From Campylobacter vulpis (lineage in GTDB: Bacteria; Campylobacterota; Campylobacteria; Campylobacterales; Campylobacteraceae): a stretch of DNA of 64,000 nt. The number at the start of each line of letters is the position of its first letter. Position 1 is the first letter of the stretch. Positions 8,393 to 18,880 of the stretch are shown one piece after another. Under the pieces are notes generated by a model that had not been told where the DNA came from, ran no database searches, and saw only the letters and a program-made list of their open reading frames with translations. Where the stretch lies: positions 1,240,001 through 1,304,000 of the forward strand of contig NZ_CP041617.1 of assembly GCF_014217995.1 (NCBI RefSeq), in the 5' to 3' direction. The position numbers and the translations under genes are program-made.

Positions 8393-9875
8393 AAAGGGCT
8401 AACCTATCCACCTTACTATTAATGTTTAAAGGAAGTTTTGCAAGTTTAATGCTCTGCTTTGGCAGCATATAAGCTGGCAATTTTTGCTTACAAAACCCCT
8501 TCAAATCAAGCTCCTCTTCACTCTCATAAAAAGCAATGAGTTTATCATCTTTAAAGACACAAGCACTATTTTTAATCTTTGCGTGGGAATTTAACACAGC
8601 TTCTATTTCACCAAGCTCTATTCTATGTCCTTTAAATTTGATTTGATTATCAATTCTTCCATAACATAGTAATTCCCCAAATTCATTATAAGCGACAATA
8701 TCTCCTGTTTTATAAAGTAAGTCTAAATAATTGTTATGTAAAGGATTTTGTATAAAGGCTGCTTTTGTTTTTTCCGTGTCATTGTAATAACCTAAAGAAA
8801 GGCTAGTTCCTCTTACATAAAGTTCTCCCTTTTTCCCTACTTCATTAATGAAATTTTTATTTTCATCAAAGACTAAAAGCTCTGTATTTTTACAAGCTTT
8901 TCCTATGGGTAAAAGCTCATCATCTTTAAATTCTCTATCTACCTTATAAAAACAACACACATCAGTGATTTCAGTTGGTCCGTAAAGATTGGCAAAGAGG
9001 GTGTGGGGGAGATGAGAACGCCAAATGTTTAAAGTCTTAGCACTAAGCAAATCCCCTCCGCATAAAATTTTCCTTAAATGTTTTAAAGGATAAGGTTTTA
9101 AACTTTCTTTATCGGGCGCGAAATAATTATAAATCACAGGCTTCCAAAAAATCATCGTGATTTTTTCCTTTTCCAAATAAGACAAAATTTCATCGGGAAA
9201 GGCAAAAGAGGCATTAGGGATAAGGTGTAGTGAGCCTCCATTAACCACACTTCCAACGATGTCAGGCAAGGACGCATCGACATAAAGCGGCGCTTGATTA
9301 GCTATCACTTCATTTTCATCAAGCTCAAATTCCTCACTCACCCAAAAAGCATAATCAATCACACTTTTATGACTTATGCTTACTCCCTTAGGCACTCCCG
9401 TGCTACCACTTGTAAAAAAGACATAAAGTAAATTGGTATCAATATGTCTTAATCTAGCCTTTGTTAAAGCTTCTTCATCTCTTTCATAACTTTCAAAATC
9501 TTCTGTATAAAGTGTAGCTAAATCAAGCTTTAAATTTAAACTTTTTGAAGTGATGAAAGCCTTAGGTTTTAAAACACTAATGATTTTTTCTATTCTTTCA
9601 AGGGGCATTTTTTCATCAAGTAGGGTATAAAAATTCCCACTCTTTGCCACAGCAAAAAAACTAATAAGCGTGTTAATGCTTTTAGGTAAGATGATTAAAA
9701 TAGGACTTTGCGTAAAAGTAGGTGTGAGAGTGCTTAAAAGTTTGCTAGCAACCTTTTGACTTAAATCATCAAATTCTTTATAAGTGATACTTACTCCCCC
9801 CATTTCCTTAAAAAGCATTTTTTGAGGGAATTTTTTCACACTTTTTTGTAAAAAGTCATCAATATGACATATCAT
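8379..9875 (-). CDS. AMP-forming amino acid/acyl ligase (DltA-like)
   Basis: 498 residues, a stand-alone adenylation enzyme. Core motifs are in order: TSGSTGVPKG (A3, about residue 155), NLYGPTEITD (A5), YKTGDI (A7), GRIDNQIKFKGHRIELGE (A8) and the catalytic-Lys motif NINSKVDR near the end (A10). There is no condensation or carrier domain, as in DltA, which loads D-Ala on a small carrier. A suitable carrier lies at 11175-11402. It resembles Cj1307 (amino acid activating enzyme) of C. jejuni by context. The substrate cannot be read from the sequence. Confidence 0.85.
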   Translation of the reverse strand: MICHIDDFLQKSVKKFPQKMLFKEMGGVSITYKEFDDLSQKVASKLLSTLTPTFTQSPILIILPKSINTLISFFAVAKSGNFYTLLDEKMPLERIEKIISVLKPKAFITSKSLNLKLDLATLYTEDFESYERDEEALTKARLRHIDTNLLYVFFTSGSTGVPKGVSISHKSVIDYAFWVSEEFELDENEVIANQAPLYVDASLPDIVGSVVNGGSLHLIPNASFAFPDEILSYLEKEKITMIFWKPVIYNYFAPDKESLKPYPLKHLRKILCGGDLLSAKTLNIWRSHLPHTLFANLYGPTEITDVCCFYKVDREFKDDELLPIGKACKNTELLVFDENKNFINEVGKKGELYVRGTSLSLGYYNDTEKTKAAFIQNPLHNNYLDLLYKTGDIVAYNEFGELLCYGRIDNQIKFKGHRIELGEIEAVLNSHAKIKNSACVFKDDKLIAFYESEEELDLKGFCKQKLPAYMLPKQSIKLAKLPLNINSKVDRLALYASI

Positions 9876-9902
9876 CTTTTCTAGCCTTTCATCGTTTTTT
9901 TG

Positions 9903-9908
9903 TATAAT
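9903..9908 (+). promoter_or_regulatory. Candidate -10 element of the DUF2920 gene
   Basis: TGTATAAT, an extended -10 pattern, about 30 bases before the ATG in the 62-base divergent gap between the ligase and DUF2920 genes. Pattern match only. Confidence 0.5.
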
Positions 9909-9937
9909 AATCTAAATTTCAAAACAAAAGGCAAAAA

Positions 9938-11173
9938 ATGCTTGTGGATAAAACTTATAAGATTAAAAGTTGTGATGATGTAGAACTTGGGATTAAGAGA
10001 GAAGCAAAATTAGAATACCGCATTAGCTATGATGAGACAAAAGAACTTGAGGCTATCGTCTTTATCATAGGAGGTTTTGGCAGTAGCACTAATCTTTGCT
10101 TTATGGATTTTGCGAGGCAAAATTTAGCACAGAATTTTCCTGTTTTAGCGGTTAATGTCTTTTATCATTGTTTTTTCAATCGTTTTAATGAGGAGGATAG
10201 AAGATATTCTGCTAAACTTGCAAGTTTTGAGCCAGACATACGCAATTTAAAAACTCTTTTAACGCACACTCAAATTCCTTTTCAAAATGATTTAAATGCT
10301 TTTCATTACCACCCCCTATTAAATGAACGGATTAAGCATTACAAACAGCAAGGTCTCATCAAAAAAGACTCCACCCTAGCAGGGTTAAGCTATACCATAC
10401 TCCCCGCCAATGATGAGTATCAAAATTATGGCATTATGGCAGCACTTGATCATATTTTTGTCCTTAAAAACCTTTACAAAAAACTCCCTAGCACACGGGG
10501 GGGGGGGGGGGTAGCCTCCCTGCCTGTGATTTATGGAGGTAGCTCTTATGGGGGCTACCTCGCACACTTAATCGCTAAAATTGCCCCGTGGCACGCTCAA
10601 GCCATTTTGGATAATTCTTGCTCGCCTTTACCGCAATTAGACTACATTGTGGGGAGGGAGCTTGGAAACGACCAAAGTGAGCTTACGACTTACGATGGGG
10701 ACTTGATGATACGGCTTTATTCTAAAACTTTTTGGACTTGTGATGCGAATTCTAAATATTGCTTTACTCCGGCACATTATAAAATTCGCTCTTTACTTAA
10801 CACAGAGCATTTAAAAATTCAAAGTGAGTATGCTAAGGATACACTTTTTATCAGTTATCACTCAGCCCATGATGAATTTGGCACTGCAAAAGATAAAGAA
10901 AAGCTTTATGAGCTTTATAAAGCATTAGATTTTAAGGCAAAACTACATCTTATAAAAGATGAAAAAGAACTAGATAAAAAATTCATTAGAAGTTTAAATC
11001 ACAGCCTTGGTATGAGTGATAATGGGCTTTTTCGTAAGGAACTACCCACTATTTTAGAGCAATTTAGAACGAAAGTTTTCACACAAAGACAGGGGGAAAT
11101 TAGCTATCCTTGCGGAAATAAAATTTTCACTTTCAAAGATGAGGGCGAGAAATTTCTTCTTGAAATTTCTTAA
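9938..11173 (+). CDS. DUF2920 family protein, phase-variable (G15 tract, in the ON frame)
   Basis: 411 residues, full length as read. The fold looks alpha/beta-hydrolase-like: IVFIIGGFGSSTN near the start, the nucleophile-elbow type motif YGGSSYGGYLA (about residue 200), and SAHDEFGTA and NHSLGM late, which could supply the acid and His of a triad. It matches the Campylobacter family of Cj1305c/Cj1306c/Cj1310c, whose members carry G tracts and sit with flagellin-modification genes. Function is unproven. A run of 15 G encodes Arg187 to Val192; 14 G or 16 G would give a stop within ten codons. It is divergent from the ligase gene and convergent with the ACP gene. Confidence 0.85.
   Translation: MLVDKTYKIKSCDDVELGIKREAKLEYRISYDETKELEAIVFIIGGFGSSTNLCFMDFARQNLAQNFPVLAVNVFYHCFFNRFNEEDRRYSAKLASFEPDIRNLKTLLTHTQIPFQNDLNAFHYHPLLNERIKHYKQQGLIKKDSTLAGLSYTILPANDEYQNYGIMAALDHIFVLKNLYKKLPSTRGGGGVASLPVIYGGSSYGGYLAHLIAKIAPWHAQAILDNSCSPLPQLDYIVGRELGNDQSELTTYDGDLMIRLYSKTFWTCDANSKYCFTPAHYKIRSLLNTEHLKIQSEYAKDTLFISYHSAHDEFGTAKDKEKLYELYKALDFKAKLHLIKDEKELDKKFIRSLNHSLGMSDNGLFRKELPTILEQFRTKVFTQRQGEISYPCGNKIFTFKDEGEKFLLEIS
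10497..10511 (+). repeat. Homopolymeric G15 tract (slipped-strand switch)
   Basis: Fifteen consecutive G inside the DUF2920 frame. With 15 the frame stays open; with 14 the next codon is TAG; with 16 a TAG follows after about nine codons. Tracts of this length are hypermutable in Campylobacter, which lacks full mismatch repair. The exact length in the assembly is therefore one state of a mixed population. Confidence 0.95.
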
Positions 11174-11174
11174 T

Positions 11175-11402
11175 TTAACTTCCATAAGCCTCATCTAGCA
11201 TTTTTTTAATGCTTTCAAAATCCTCAAAATATGTCATTTTGATATATTTTCTATCAAGAGTTTTTTGATAGTGCTTTTCTATCTCTGCGACTAAAGCCAT
11301 CACATCAATACTATCGATTTCATTATTGCTTACCAAATTTTTCATATTTTCATCGATGTCATCTCTACCGATTTTCATAAAAAATTCTTTAATTATTTGC
11401 AT
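11175..11402 (-). CDS. Acyl/aminoacyl carrier protein (DltC/ACP-like)
   Basis: 75 acidic residues, carrier-protein size. EIDSIDVMALVAEIE contains the DS(I/L) motif whose Ser31 would take the 4'-phosphopantetheine arm. AGGAG lies upstream of the ATG. Its stop is one base beyond the end of the convergent DUF2920 gene, which separates it from the ligase it probably serves. It resembles Cj1308 by context. It is probably not the fatty-acid AcpP: it lies away from fab genes and beside an adenylating ligase. Confidence 0.82.
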   Translation of the reverse strand: MQIIKEFFMKIGRDDIDENMKNLVSNNEIDSIDVMALVAEIEKHYQKTLDRKYIKMTYFEDFESIKKMLDEAYGS

Positions 11403-11498
11403 TACGCCTCCTTGTTTAAAATATACAGAACTATCGCTAAAATCCCATTTTGCTGTTAAAAATTTAGATAAAAGTCAAAAACGATAAAAATTATAATC

Positions 11499-11574
11499 TG
11501 GTTGCGAAGGGGAGATTTGAACTCCCGACCTTCGGGTTATGAGCCCGACGAGCTAACCACTGCTCTACTTCGCG
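11499..11574 (-). tRNA. Initiator tRNA-fMet (CAT)
   Basis: A 76-base cloverleaf with encoded CCA. It is the initiator rather than an elongator Met tRNA because position 1 (C) faces A72 unpaired and the anticodon stem has the three GGG/CCC pairs (GGGCTCATAACCC). The T-arm GGTTC-type loop reads AGTTCAAAT. It lies 16 bases downstream of tRNA-Gln on the same strand and about 95 bases upstream of the ACP gene. Confidence 0.95.
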
Positions 11575-11589
11575 TTATGAGTTTAGAAG

Positions 11590-11664
11590 TGGATGGGGTA
11601 AAGGGATTCGAACCCCTGAATGACAGGACCAAAACCTGTTGCCTTACCGCTTGGCGATACCCCA
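11590..11664 (-). tRNA. tRNA-Gln (TTG)
   Basis: A 75-base cloverleaf: acceptor TGGGGTA/TACCCCA, anticodon loop TTTTGGT (anticodon TTG), T-loop GGTTCGAATC. CCA follows a T discriminator. First of a two-tRNA minus-strand unit with tRNA-fMet. Confidence 0.95.
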
Positions 11665-11752
11665 TCAAAATTGAAAGTGAGATTATACTTTTTTTTAATT
11701 TATTTGTCAAGTAAATTTAGCTACAATACCCTAATTTACTAAAGGATTAAAA

Positions 11753-12781
11753 ATGAAATTTATAAGCATAGAACAAGCGATAAAAGACTTAAAAGAAGGT
11801 AAAATGCTCGTAATGGTCGATGCTGAAGATAGAGAAAATGAGGGAGACATCATCTTCCCTGCGGAATTTAGCACTAAAGAAAAAGTTAATTTTGTCATTA
11901 AAGAAGCTAGGGGGGTCGTATGTGTGGCTTTAAGTGAAGAGTTGGCAAAAAAATTTGAGCTGCCCTTAATGGTGCAAAGAAATACCTCAAGCCACGAAAC
12001 AGCCTTCACTATAACAGTTGATGCAAAAAAAGCCACAACAGGCGTTAGTGCTTATGAGCGTGATATGACAATTAAAATTTTTGCCGATGACACAGCGTGT
12101 GCTAGTGATTTTGTCCGTCCGGGACATATCAACCCTCTCATAGCTAAAAAAGGCGGGGTTTTAGAACGCACAGGACACACTGAAGGAAGTGTAGATTTAT
12201 GTCATTTAGCTGGATTAAAGGGTGCTTGTGTCATTTGTGAAATTGTTAAAGATAACGGCGATATGGCTAGAAGAGAAGATTTAATTCAATTTTGCGAAAA
12301 ATTTAATCTCAATATGATAGCCGTATCTGATTTAATAGAATATCGTCTAAAAAATGAAAGTTTAATCACTCTTAAAGAACAACAAGATAGCTTTTTGGCA
12401 GGATTAAAAGCTCAAAAATTCATTTTTGAAGACCACAATCAAATTCAGCACATTGCTTTTTGCTTTAATGAGCCAAGAAAAAGTGAAAATATCAAATTTC
12501 ATATTAGCGGAAGTGATTTTGAGCTTTTAACTTCAAACAAATTCTCGCAACTTTTAGAACAAATTAAATTTCTATCACAAAATGGTGGAATAATTATTTT
12601 TATGCAAGGCGAAAAATCAAATGCGGCACAATTTAAAAACTATGGCATAGGTGCACAAATTCTAAGATTTTTTAAGGTTGAAGAGGTACATTTAATGTCG
12701 CAAAATTGCGATAAAGACTTTATTGCTCTAAAGGGTTTTGGACTTGATATTAAAACTTGTCAATTTAAAACTTTATCCTAA
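11753..12781 (+). CDS. ribBA: 3,4-dihydroxy-2-butanone 4-phosphate synthase with degenerate GTP cyclohydrolase II half
   Basis: 342 residues. The N-terminal RibB domain (about 1-200) is intact: DAEDRENEGD, RPGHINPL and ERTGHTEGSVDL are the Mg/substrate motifs that turn ribulose 5-phosphate into the four-carbon riboflavin precursor. The C-terminal half (about 205-342) has a RibA-like length but lacks the Zn-binding Cys cluster and the GTP-binding signature, so I expect RibB activity only, as reported for the Helicobacter pylori homologue. Start: AAAGGA 7 bases upstream. Confidence 0.92.
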   Translation: MKFISIEQAIKDLKEGKMLVMVDAEDRENEGDIIFPAEFSTKEKVNFVIKEARGVVCVALSEELAKKFELPLMVQRNTSSHETAFTITVDAKKATTGVSAYERDMTIKIFADDTACASDFVRPGHINPLIAKKGGVLERTGHTEGSVDLCHLAGLKGACVICEIVKDNGDMARREDLIQFCEKFNLNMIAVSDLIEYRLKNESLITLKEQQDSFLAGLKAQKFIFEDHNQIQHIAFCFNEPRKSENIKFHISGSDFELLTSNKFSQLLEQIKFLSQNGGIIIFMQGEKSNAAQFKNYGIGAQILRFFKVEEVHLMSQNCDKDFIALKGFGLDIKTCQFKTLS

Positions 12782-12782
12782 A

Positions 12783-12810
12783 AGTCCCCAAAGGGGCTTA
12801 ATATTTTTTC
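12783..12810 (+). terminator. Intrinsic terminator after ribBA
   Basis: A short stem (AAG-CCCC / GGGG-CTT with one bulged base and a 3-base loop) followed by AATATTTTTT, starting just after the ribBA stop. It would separate ribBA transcription from the rRNA promoter about 45 bases on. Confidence 0.5.
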
Positions 12811-12853
12811 ATAAAACTTCCCCACATTTCATCTTCCCTTAAGTTTCTTTATG

Positions 12854-12859
12854 TATAAT
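12854..12859 (+). promoter_or_regulatory. Candidate -10 of the 23S-5S transcription unit
   Basis: TATAAT preceded by TG (ATGTATAAT) about 460 bases before the 23S gene and 60 bases before a boxA-like element. An own promoter is expected if 23S-5S is transcribed without 16S. Not experimentally mapped. Confidence 0.5.
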
Positions 12860-12918
12860 TTCAACTTTCACTTTCTAAAAAAAAGTCTAAATAAATATTT
12901 TAACTCCTTTTAGAAAGG

Positions 12919-12929
12919 TGTTCTTTAAC
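12919..12929 (+). promoter_or_regulatory. boxA-like antitermination element in the rRNA leader
   Basis: TGTTCTTTAAC closely matches the bacterial rRNA boxA core. It sits early in the leader, where Nus-factor antitermination complexes load on rRNA transcripts. The surrounding sequence resembles a normal Campylobacter 16S-23S spacer (recollection), which suggests this leader derives from one. Confidence 0.6.
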
Positions 12930-13124
12930 TTATCATTGTTAAGAGTCACAAGCAAGTTTTAATAAAAACAATTTTACTGAACTTGTTAAAGGATAGAAGA
13001 AATTCAAAGTTTAATACACGACTTTAGCTTCACATCATTGACTTTATTTTTCAATATGAAACTAAAGATTAAACACTTTCCGTCTTTATATAAATCATCA
13101 AAAATTTATATAGCTCTTTTATCA

Positions 13125-13149
13125 TTAAACTTTAACAAGGAAGTGATGC
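13125..13149 (+). repeat. Left arm of the 23S processing stem
   Basis: 25 bases that pair with 16470-16494 with a single T-G wobble, looping out the whole 23S gene. This is the expected RNase III processing stem of pre-23S rRNA. A second partial pairing lies outside it: 12934-12963 with 16520-16542, with a looped-out TCACAA. A local hairpin (13281-13288 with 13292-13299) sits just before the mature 5' end. Confidence 0.85.
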
Positions 13150-13317
13150 GTTTTAGAATTAACACAATCAGTTGATTATGTTTAAAACCTGATTTAGTTT
13201 AATAAGAAGGAAGTTAGCCTTATCTACTTAGCTTAATTTTACATTAGGCTTGGCGGGGTAGGCCTTTAGTTTGCTTCTTAGTCAAGGCTTTGCCTTGACG
13301 CTAAAGAAGGTTGAAAA

Positions 13318-16360
<3,043 letters not shown>

Positions 16361-16698
16361 AAATATTTGTTATTCTTTTTTGCTTATGTGTCGTTAGAGT
16401 TCGCTCACATATTATCAATATGCTACGCTCACTCTGCCTAGCCTAAGACAAAAAATAAAAAACAAATAAGCATCACTTCCTTGTTAAGGTTTAACCTTAA
16501 TATAAGTGTAAAAAGTTTGATTAAAACTTGCTCTTAACATTGTTTTTTAAGTGTTTTTAGTTCTAAACTAAAGATGAGATTTCATTAAGCTTTATTAGCA
16601 AGATATGATTTGATATATTTCATAGCTAGGAATTTATCCTAAATTAAGCTTATCTTTGAAAGTTTAAATAAAATATCCATAAAACATTTAAATAACAA
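16361..16698 (+). other. 23S-5S spacer
   Basis: A 338-base AT-rich spacer with no gene. It carries the right arms of the 23S processing stems (16470-16494 and 16520-16542) and, close to 23S, a T-rich segment (about 16364-16380) roughly complementary to an A-rich one (about 16450-16467). Confidence 0.7.
16470..16494 (+). repeat. Right arm of the 23S processing stem
   Basis: Pairs with 13125-13149 as described for the left arm: 25 base pairs including one wobble. Confidence 0.85.
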
Positions 16699-16817
16699 TG
16701 TCCGTGATTATACAGATGTGGAAACGCCTTGCTCCATCCCGAACCAAGAAGCTAAGCACATCGTGGGTGATGATACTACGCCTTACTGGCAGGGGGAAAG
16801 TAGCTCATTGCGGACTT
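16699..16817 (+). rRNA. rrf: 5S ribosomal RNA
   Basis: About 119 bases. The ends pair (GTCCG with CGGAC) and the conserved internal block CATCCCGAACCAAGAAG with loop GGGGGAAAGTA is present. It lies 338 bases after 23S on the same strand, so the two are one unit. Exact ends are uncertain by a few bases. Confidence 0.93.
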
Positions 16818-17630
16818 GTTAGTTTCTACAAACTTCCTTTCAAGCCAAGTTATACAATAAACAAATGCCGATATTTTAAGCACTTTTTGTTTGAATGCTC
16901 CTTAATTAGTTTTAATGAATTAAAATGACACAAAATTAAATTTTTTAGCACAGGTAAAATAATTTGCAAAATAAAACGACATTAAATGCCACATAACTCA
17001 TTTGCTAATTTTTCTAAGTATCGATTTAAAATGATGAAAATTGATGAATTTGGAATTATTATTATCTTATATTTGACTACTTTGCATAATATAAATGAGC
17101 TATTAAAAAGCTCTTTTTTTAAGCCTATTATTTTTTATTATAATGTCTTCTTGCCGTTGAATTCTTTATGAAAGCCTTAATAAGAACTTAGTTTTTATTG
17201 CTTTAAGTTTTTTTAAACTCTCTTAAAAAACCTTATAAAGTCGTATTAAAAAATTTTTGTTTGATTTTTGAAATTTGATTGTTGAAAATTTAGTGTCAAA
17301 AAGTTGAAACTAAGTTTTTAATGTTTAATTGCTGTGAGGGTTTGGTATTCAAAGTTTTGGATAGGGTTTTTGTATTTTCAAAAAAAAGAGGGATAAAGAT
17401 GCAAAATACCCTTAGATTTTACAGGTTTTAGAAGTCATTTAAGCTCATAAAATACCATATAAAAATAAATGTCAAATTTTGTATGTTTGAAATTTGATGT
17501 TTCATAATAAAAAATTCCTAAAGGTAACAAATTAATTTAATTTTTTATCAAAAAAATTGTTTTTTTAAATTTTTTATATTTATTTTTGTTAGAATCTTAA
17601 ATGTAAATGTATAAATTTGAGAAGTAAATA
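16818..17630 (+). other. Gene-poor AT-rich stretch
   Basis: About 810 bases with no convincing gene on either strand. The longest open frame, 61 codons at 16986, has no ribosome binding site or recognisable motif. It contains a hairpin with a T run at 17097-17120 and a promoter-like TTAGAAT at 17589-17595 ahead of the broken small gene. It may be the decayed flank of the rRNA locus. Confidence 0.6.
17097..17120 (+). terminator. Candidate terminator downstream of 5S
   Basis: GAGCT - 7-base loop - AGCTC followed immediately by a run of T. It lies 280 bases after 5S and is the first plausible intrinsic terminator for the rRNA unit. The stem is short. Confidence 0.45.
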
Positions 17631-17833
17631 ATGAAAAAATTATTTTTTGTTATGTTGCTCGGTGTGTTGCTTTAGCAAATTCTGCTTATGATTTAAGTAA
17701 ATCAAAATCAAGTTCCAGCATTTATGCGGAGCAGTGGTATATTTATTACAATAAATTAAGATACTGCGATAGATTGCTTTACTATCAAGCAAGCATGTGC
17801 CGTTTATCAGCTATGCAATATAAACCAAGATAG
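17631..17833 (+). pseudogene. Frameshifted gene for a small exported Cys-containing protein
   Basis: Frame 1 gives MKKLFFVMLLGVLL and stops at 17673. Shifting frame there continues with ALANSAYDLSKSKSSSSIYA and runs to a stop at 17831, ending CRLSAMQYKPR. Together they make a signal peptide with a clean cleavage site and a mature part of about 50 residues with two Cys. A one-base deletion (or two-base insertion) near 17655-17672 explains it. A -10-like TAGAAT lies 36 bases upstream and the EF-hand gene follows 13 bases later. I do not recognise the family. Confidence 0.6.
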
Positions 17834-17846
17834 TAAAGGATAAATA

Positions 17847-18800
17847 ATGAAAATCGCCCAAGATGTCCAAATTATCGGTTTAAATGATGGTTTTACCTAT
17901 TCTAAAAGAGCGAGTATAAAGGCTAAAGATTTTCAAAGCTTAAAAGAAGAGCAACTTAAGCAAGAAGATTTTTTAAGCGTTTTAAATCATAGTGAGGGCA
18001 TCAGAGTGATTTTCCAAGATGAGGAAAGCTCTAAATTTGTCAGCTTAAATCTCACAAAAAGTAATTTTGCAAGAATTATAAAACATTTTAATCAAAAAGA
18101 TAATTATTTTTTACGAGAAGATGGAGCGATAAGGCTTAACGGAGAAGCGCAAAATTTCGTGGCTGGGTGGTTTAAAAATGCGGCTTATGATTTAAATTAT
18201 CTCAAAGCCGATGCAGATAAAAATGGCTTGATACAAGGAAGAGAAAACGAAAATCTTTACCTTTATAATAGTGAAGTAATCTACACGCCAAATGTTTATA
18301 AAGGTGGTCCAAATGATGTTGTAAGACAACTTTACCTACAAGGTGGTGGGGGTAAAATTTTGGCAAATGATGATAAAGAAAGAAGCTTGGACGAGGCTTT
18401 AAATGCCTTTCTTGCCTTTGATAAAAATGCGGACAAAAAAATAAGCATTTTGGAGCTTGAAGGCTCAAAAGAAAGAGTTATCACTAAGGCTAAAATTATA
18501 TTTGATAATCCAAGCTCCATAAGTAAAGAAATTTTAGAAAAATTAAAAAGAAAAAGCAAAGAGATAGAAAATGCAAGCGATGAGGCAGAGGAGAAAAATG
18601 ACGCAACTCATATCAAAAATAAAGCGTTAGAGCAAGGACTAAGTGCCTTAAATATGAGTGAGCTTTTAAAGCTTAAAGAACAATACCCAGAGGAATACGA
18701 GCAGCTAAAACAAAAGGATTTAGACAATTTAAGCAAAGATTTAAATGAGGACTTAAAAGCACACTATGAAAGTCTAAAAATCATCGACCGGCTAACCTAG
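17847..18800 (+). CDS. EF-hand-containing protein of unknown function
   Basis: 317 residues with no signal peptide. Two canonical Ca-binding loops are visible: DADKNGLIQGRE (about residues 117-128) and DKNADKKISILE (about 191-202), each with Asp/Asn at 1, 3 and 5 and Glu at 12. The C-terminal third (about 215-317) is Lys/Glu-rich and probably helical or coiled coil. AAAGGA precedes the ATG. The gene directly follows the broken small exported-protein gene and may share its promoter. Paired EF-hands suggest calcium sensing or buffering; no further function can be stated. Confidence 0.75.
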   Translation: MKIAQDVQIIGLNDGFTYSKRASIKAKDFQSLKEEQLKQEDFLSVLNHSEGIRVIFQDEESSKFVSLNLTKSNFARIIKHFNQKDNYFLREDGAIRLNGEAQNFVAGWFKNAAYDLNYLKADADKNGLIQGRENENLYLYNSEVIYTPNVYKGGPNDVVRQLYLQGGGGKILANDDKERSLDEALNAFLAFDKNADKKISILELEGSKERVITKAKIIFDNPSSISKEILEKLKRKSKEIENASDEAEEKNDATHIKNKALEQGLSALNMSELLKLKEQYPEEYEQLKQKDLDNLSKDLNEDLKAHYESLKIIDRLT

Positions 18801-18880
18801 TCTTAACATAAACTATACAATAAATCAAATTCCAATTAATTTTATTTAAGTAAAATAACACATTTTTATGAGGAGAGTTG

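Noticed and set aside
11502-11714. 70-codon plus-strand open frame across the tRNA pair
   Set aside because: It is the complement of the two tRNA genes.
16698-16928. 76-codon open frame across 5S
   Set aside because: It is mostly 5S rRNA sequence.
16986-17171. 61-codon open frame in the gene-poor stretch
   Set aside because: No ribosome binding site, unusual Ile/Asn/Phe-rich composition typical of random AT-rich DNA, and the hairpin at 17097 lies inside it.
18202-18559. Two minus-strand frames antisense to the EF-hand gene
   Set aside because: Shadows of the biased codon use on the plus strand; no start signals.
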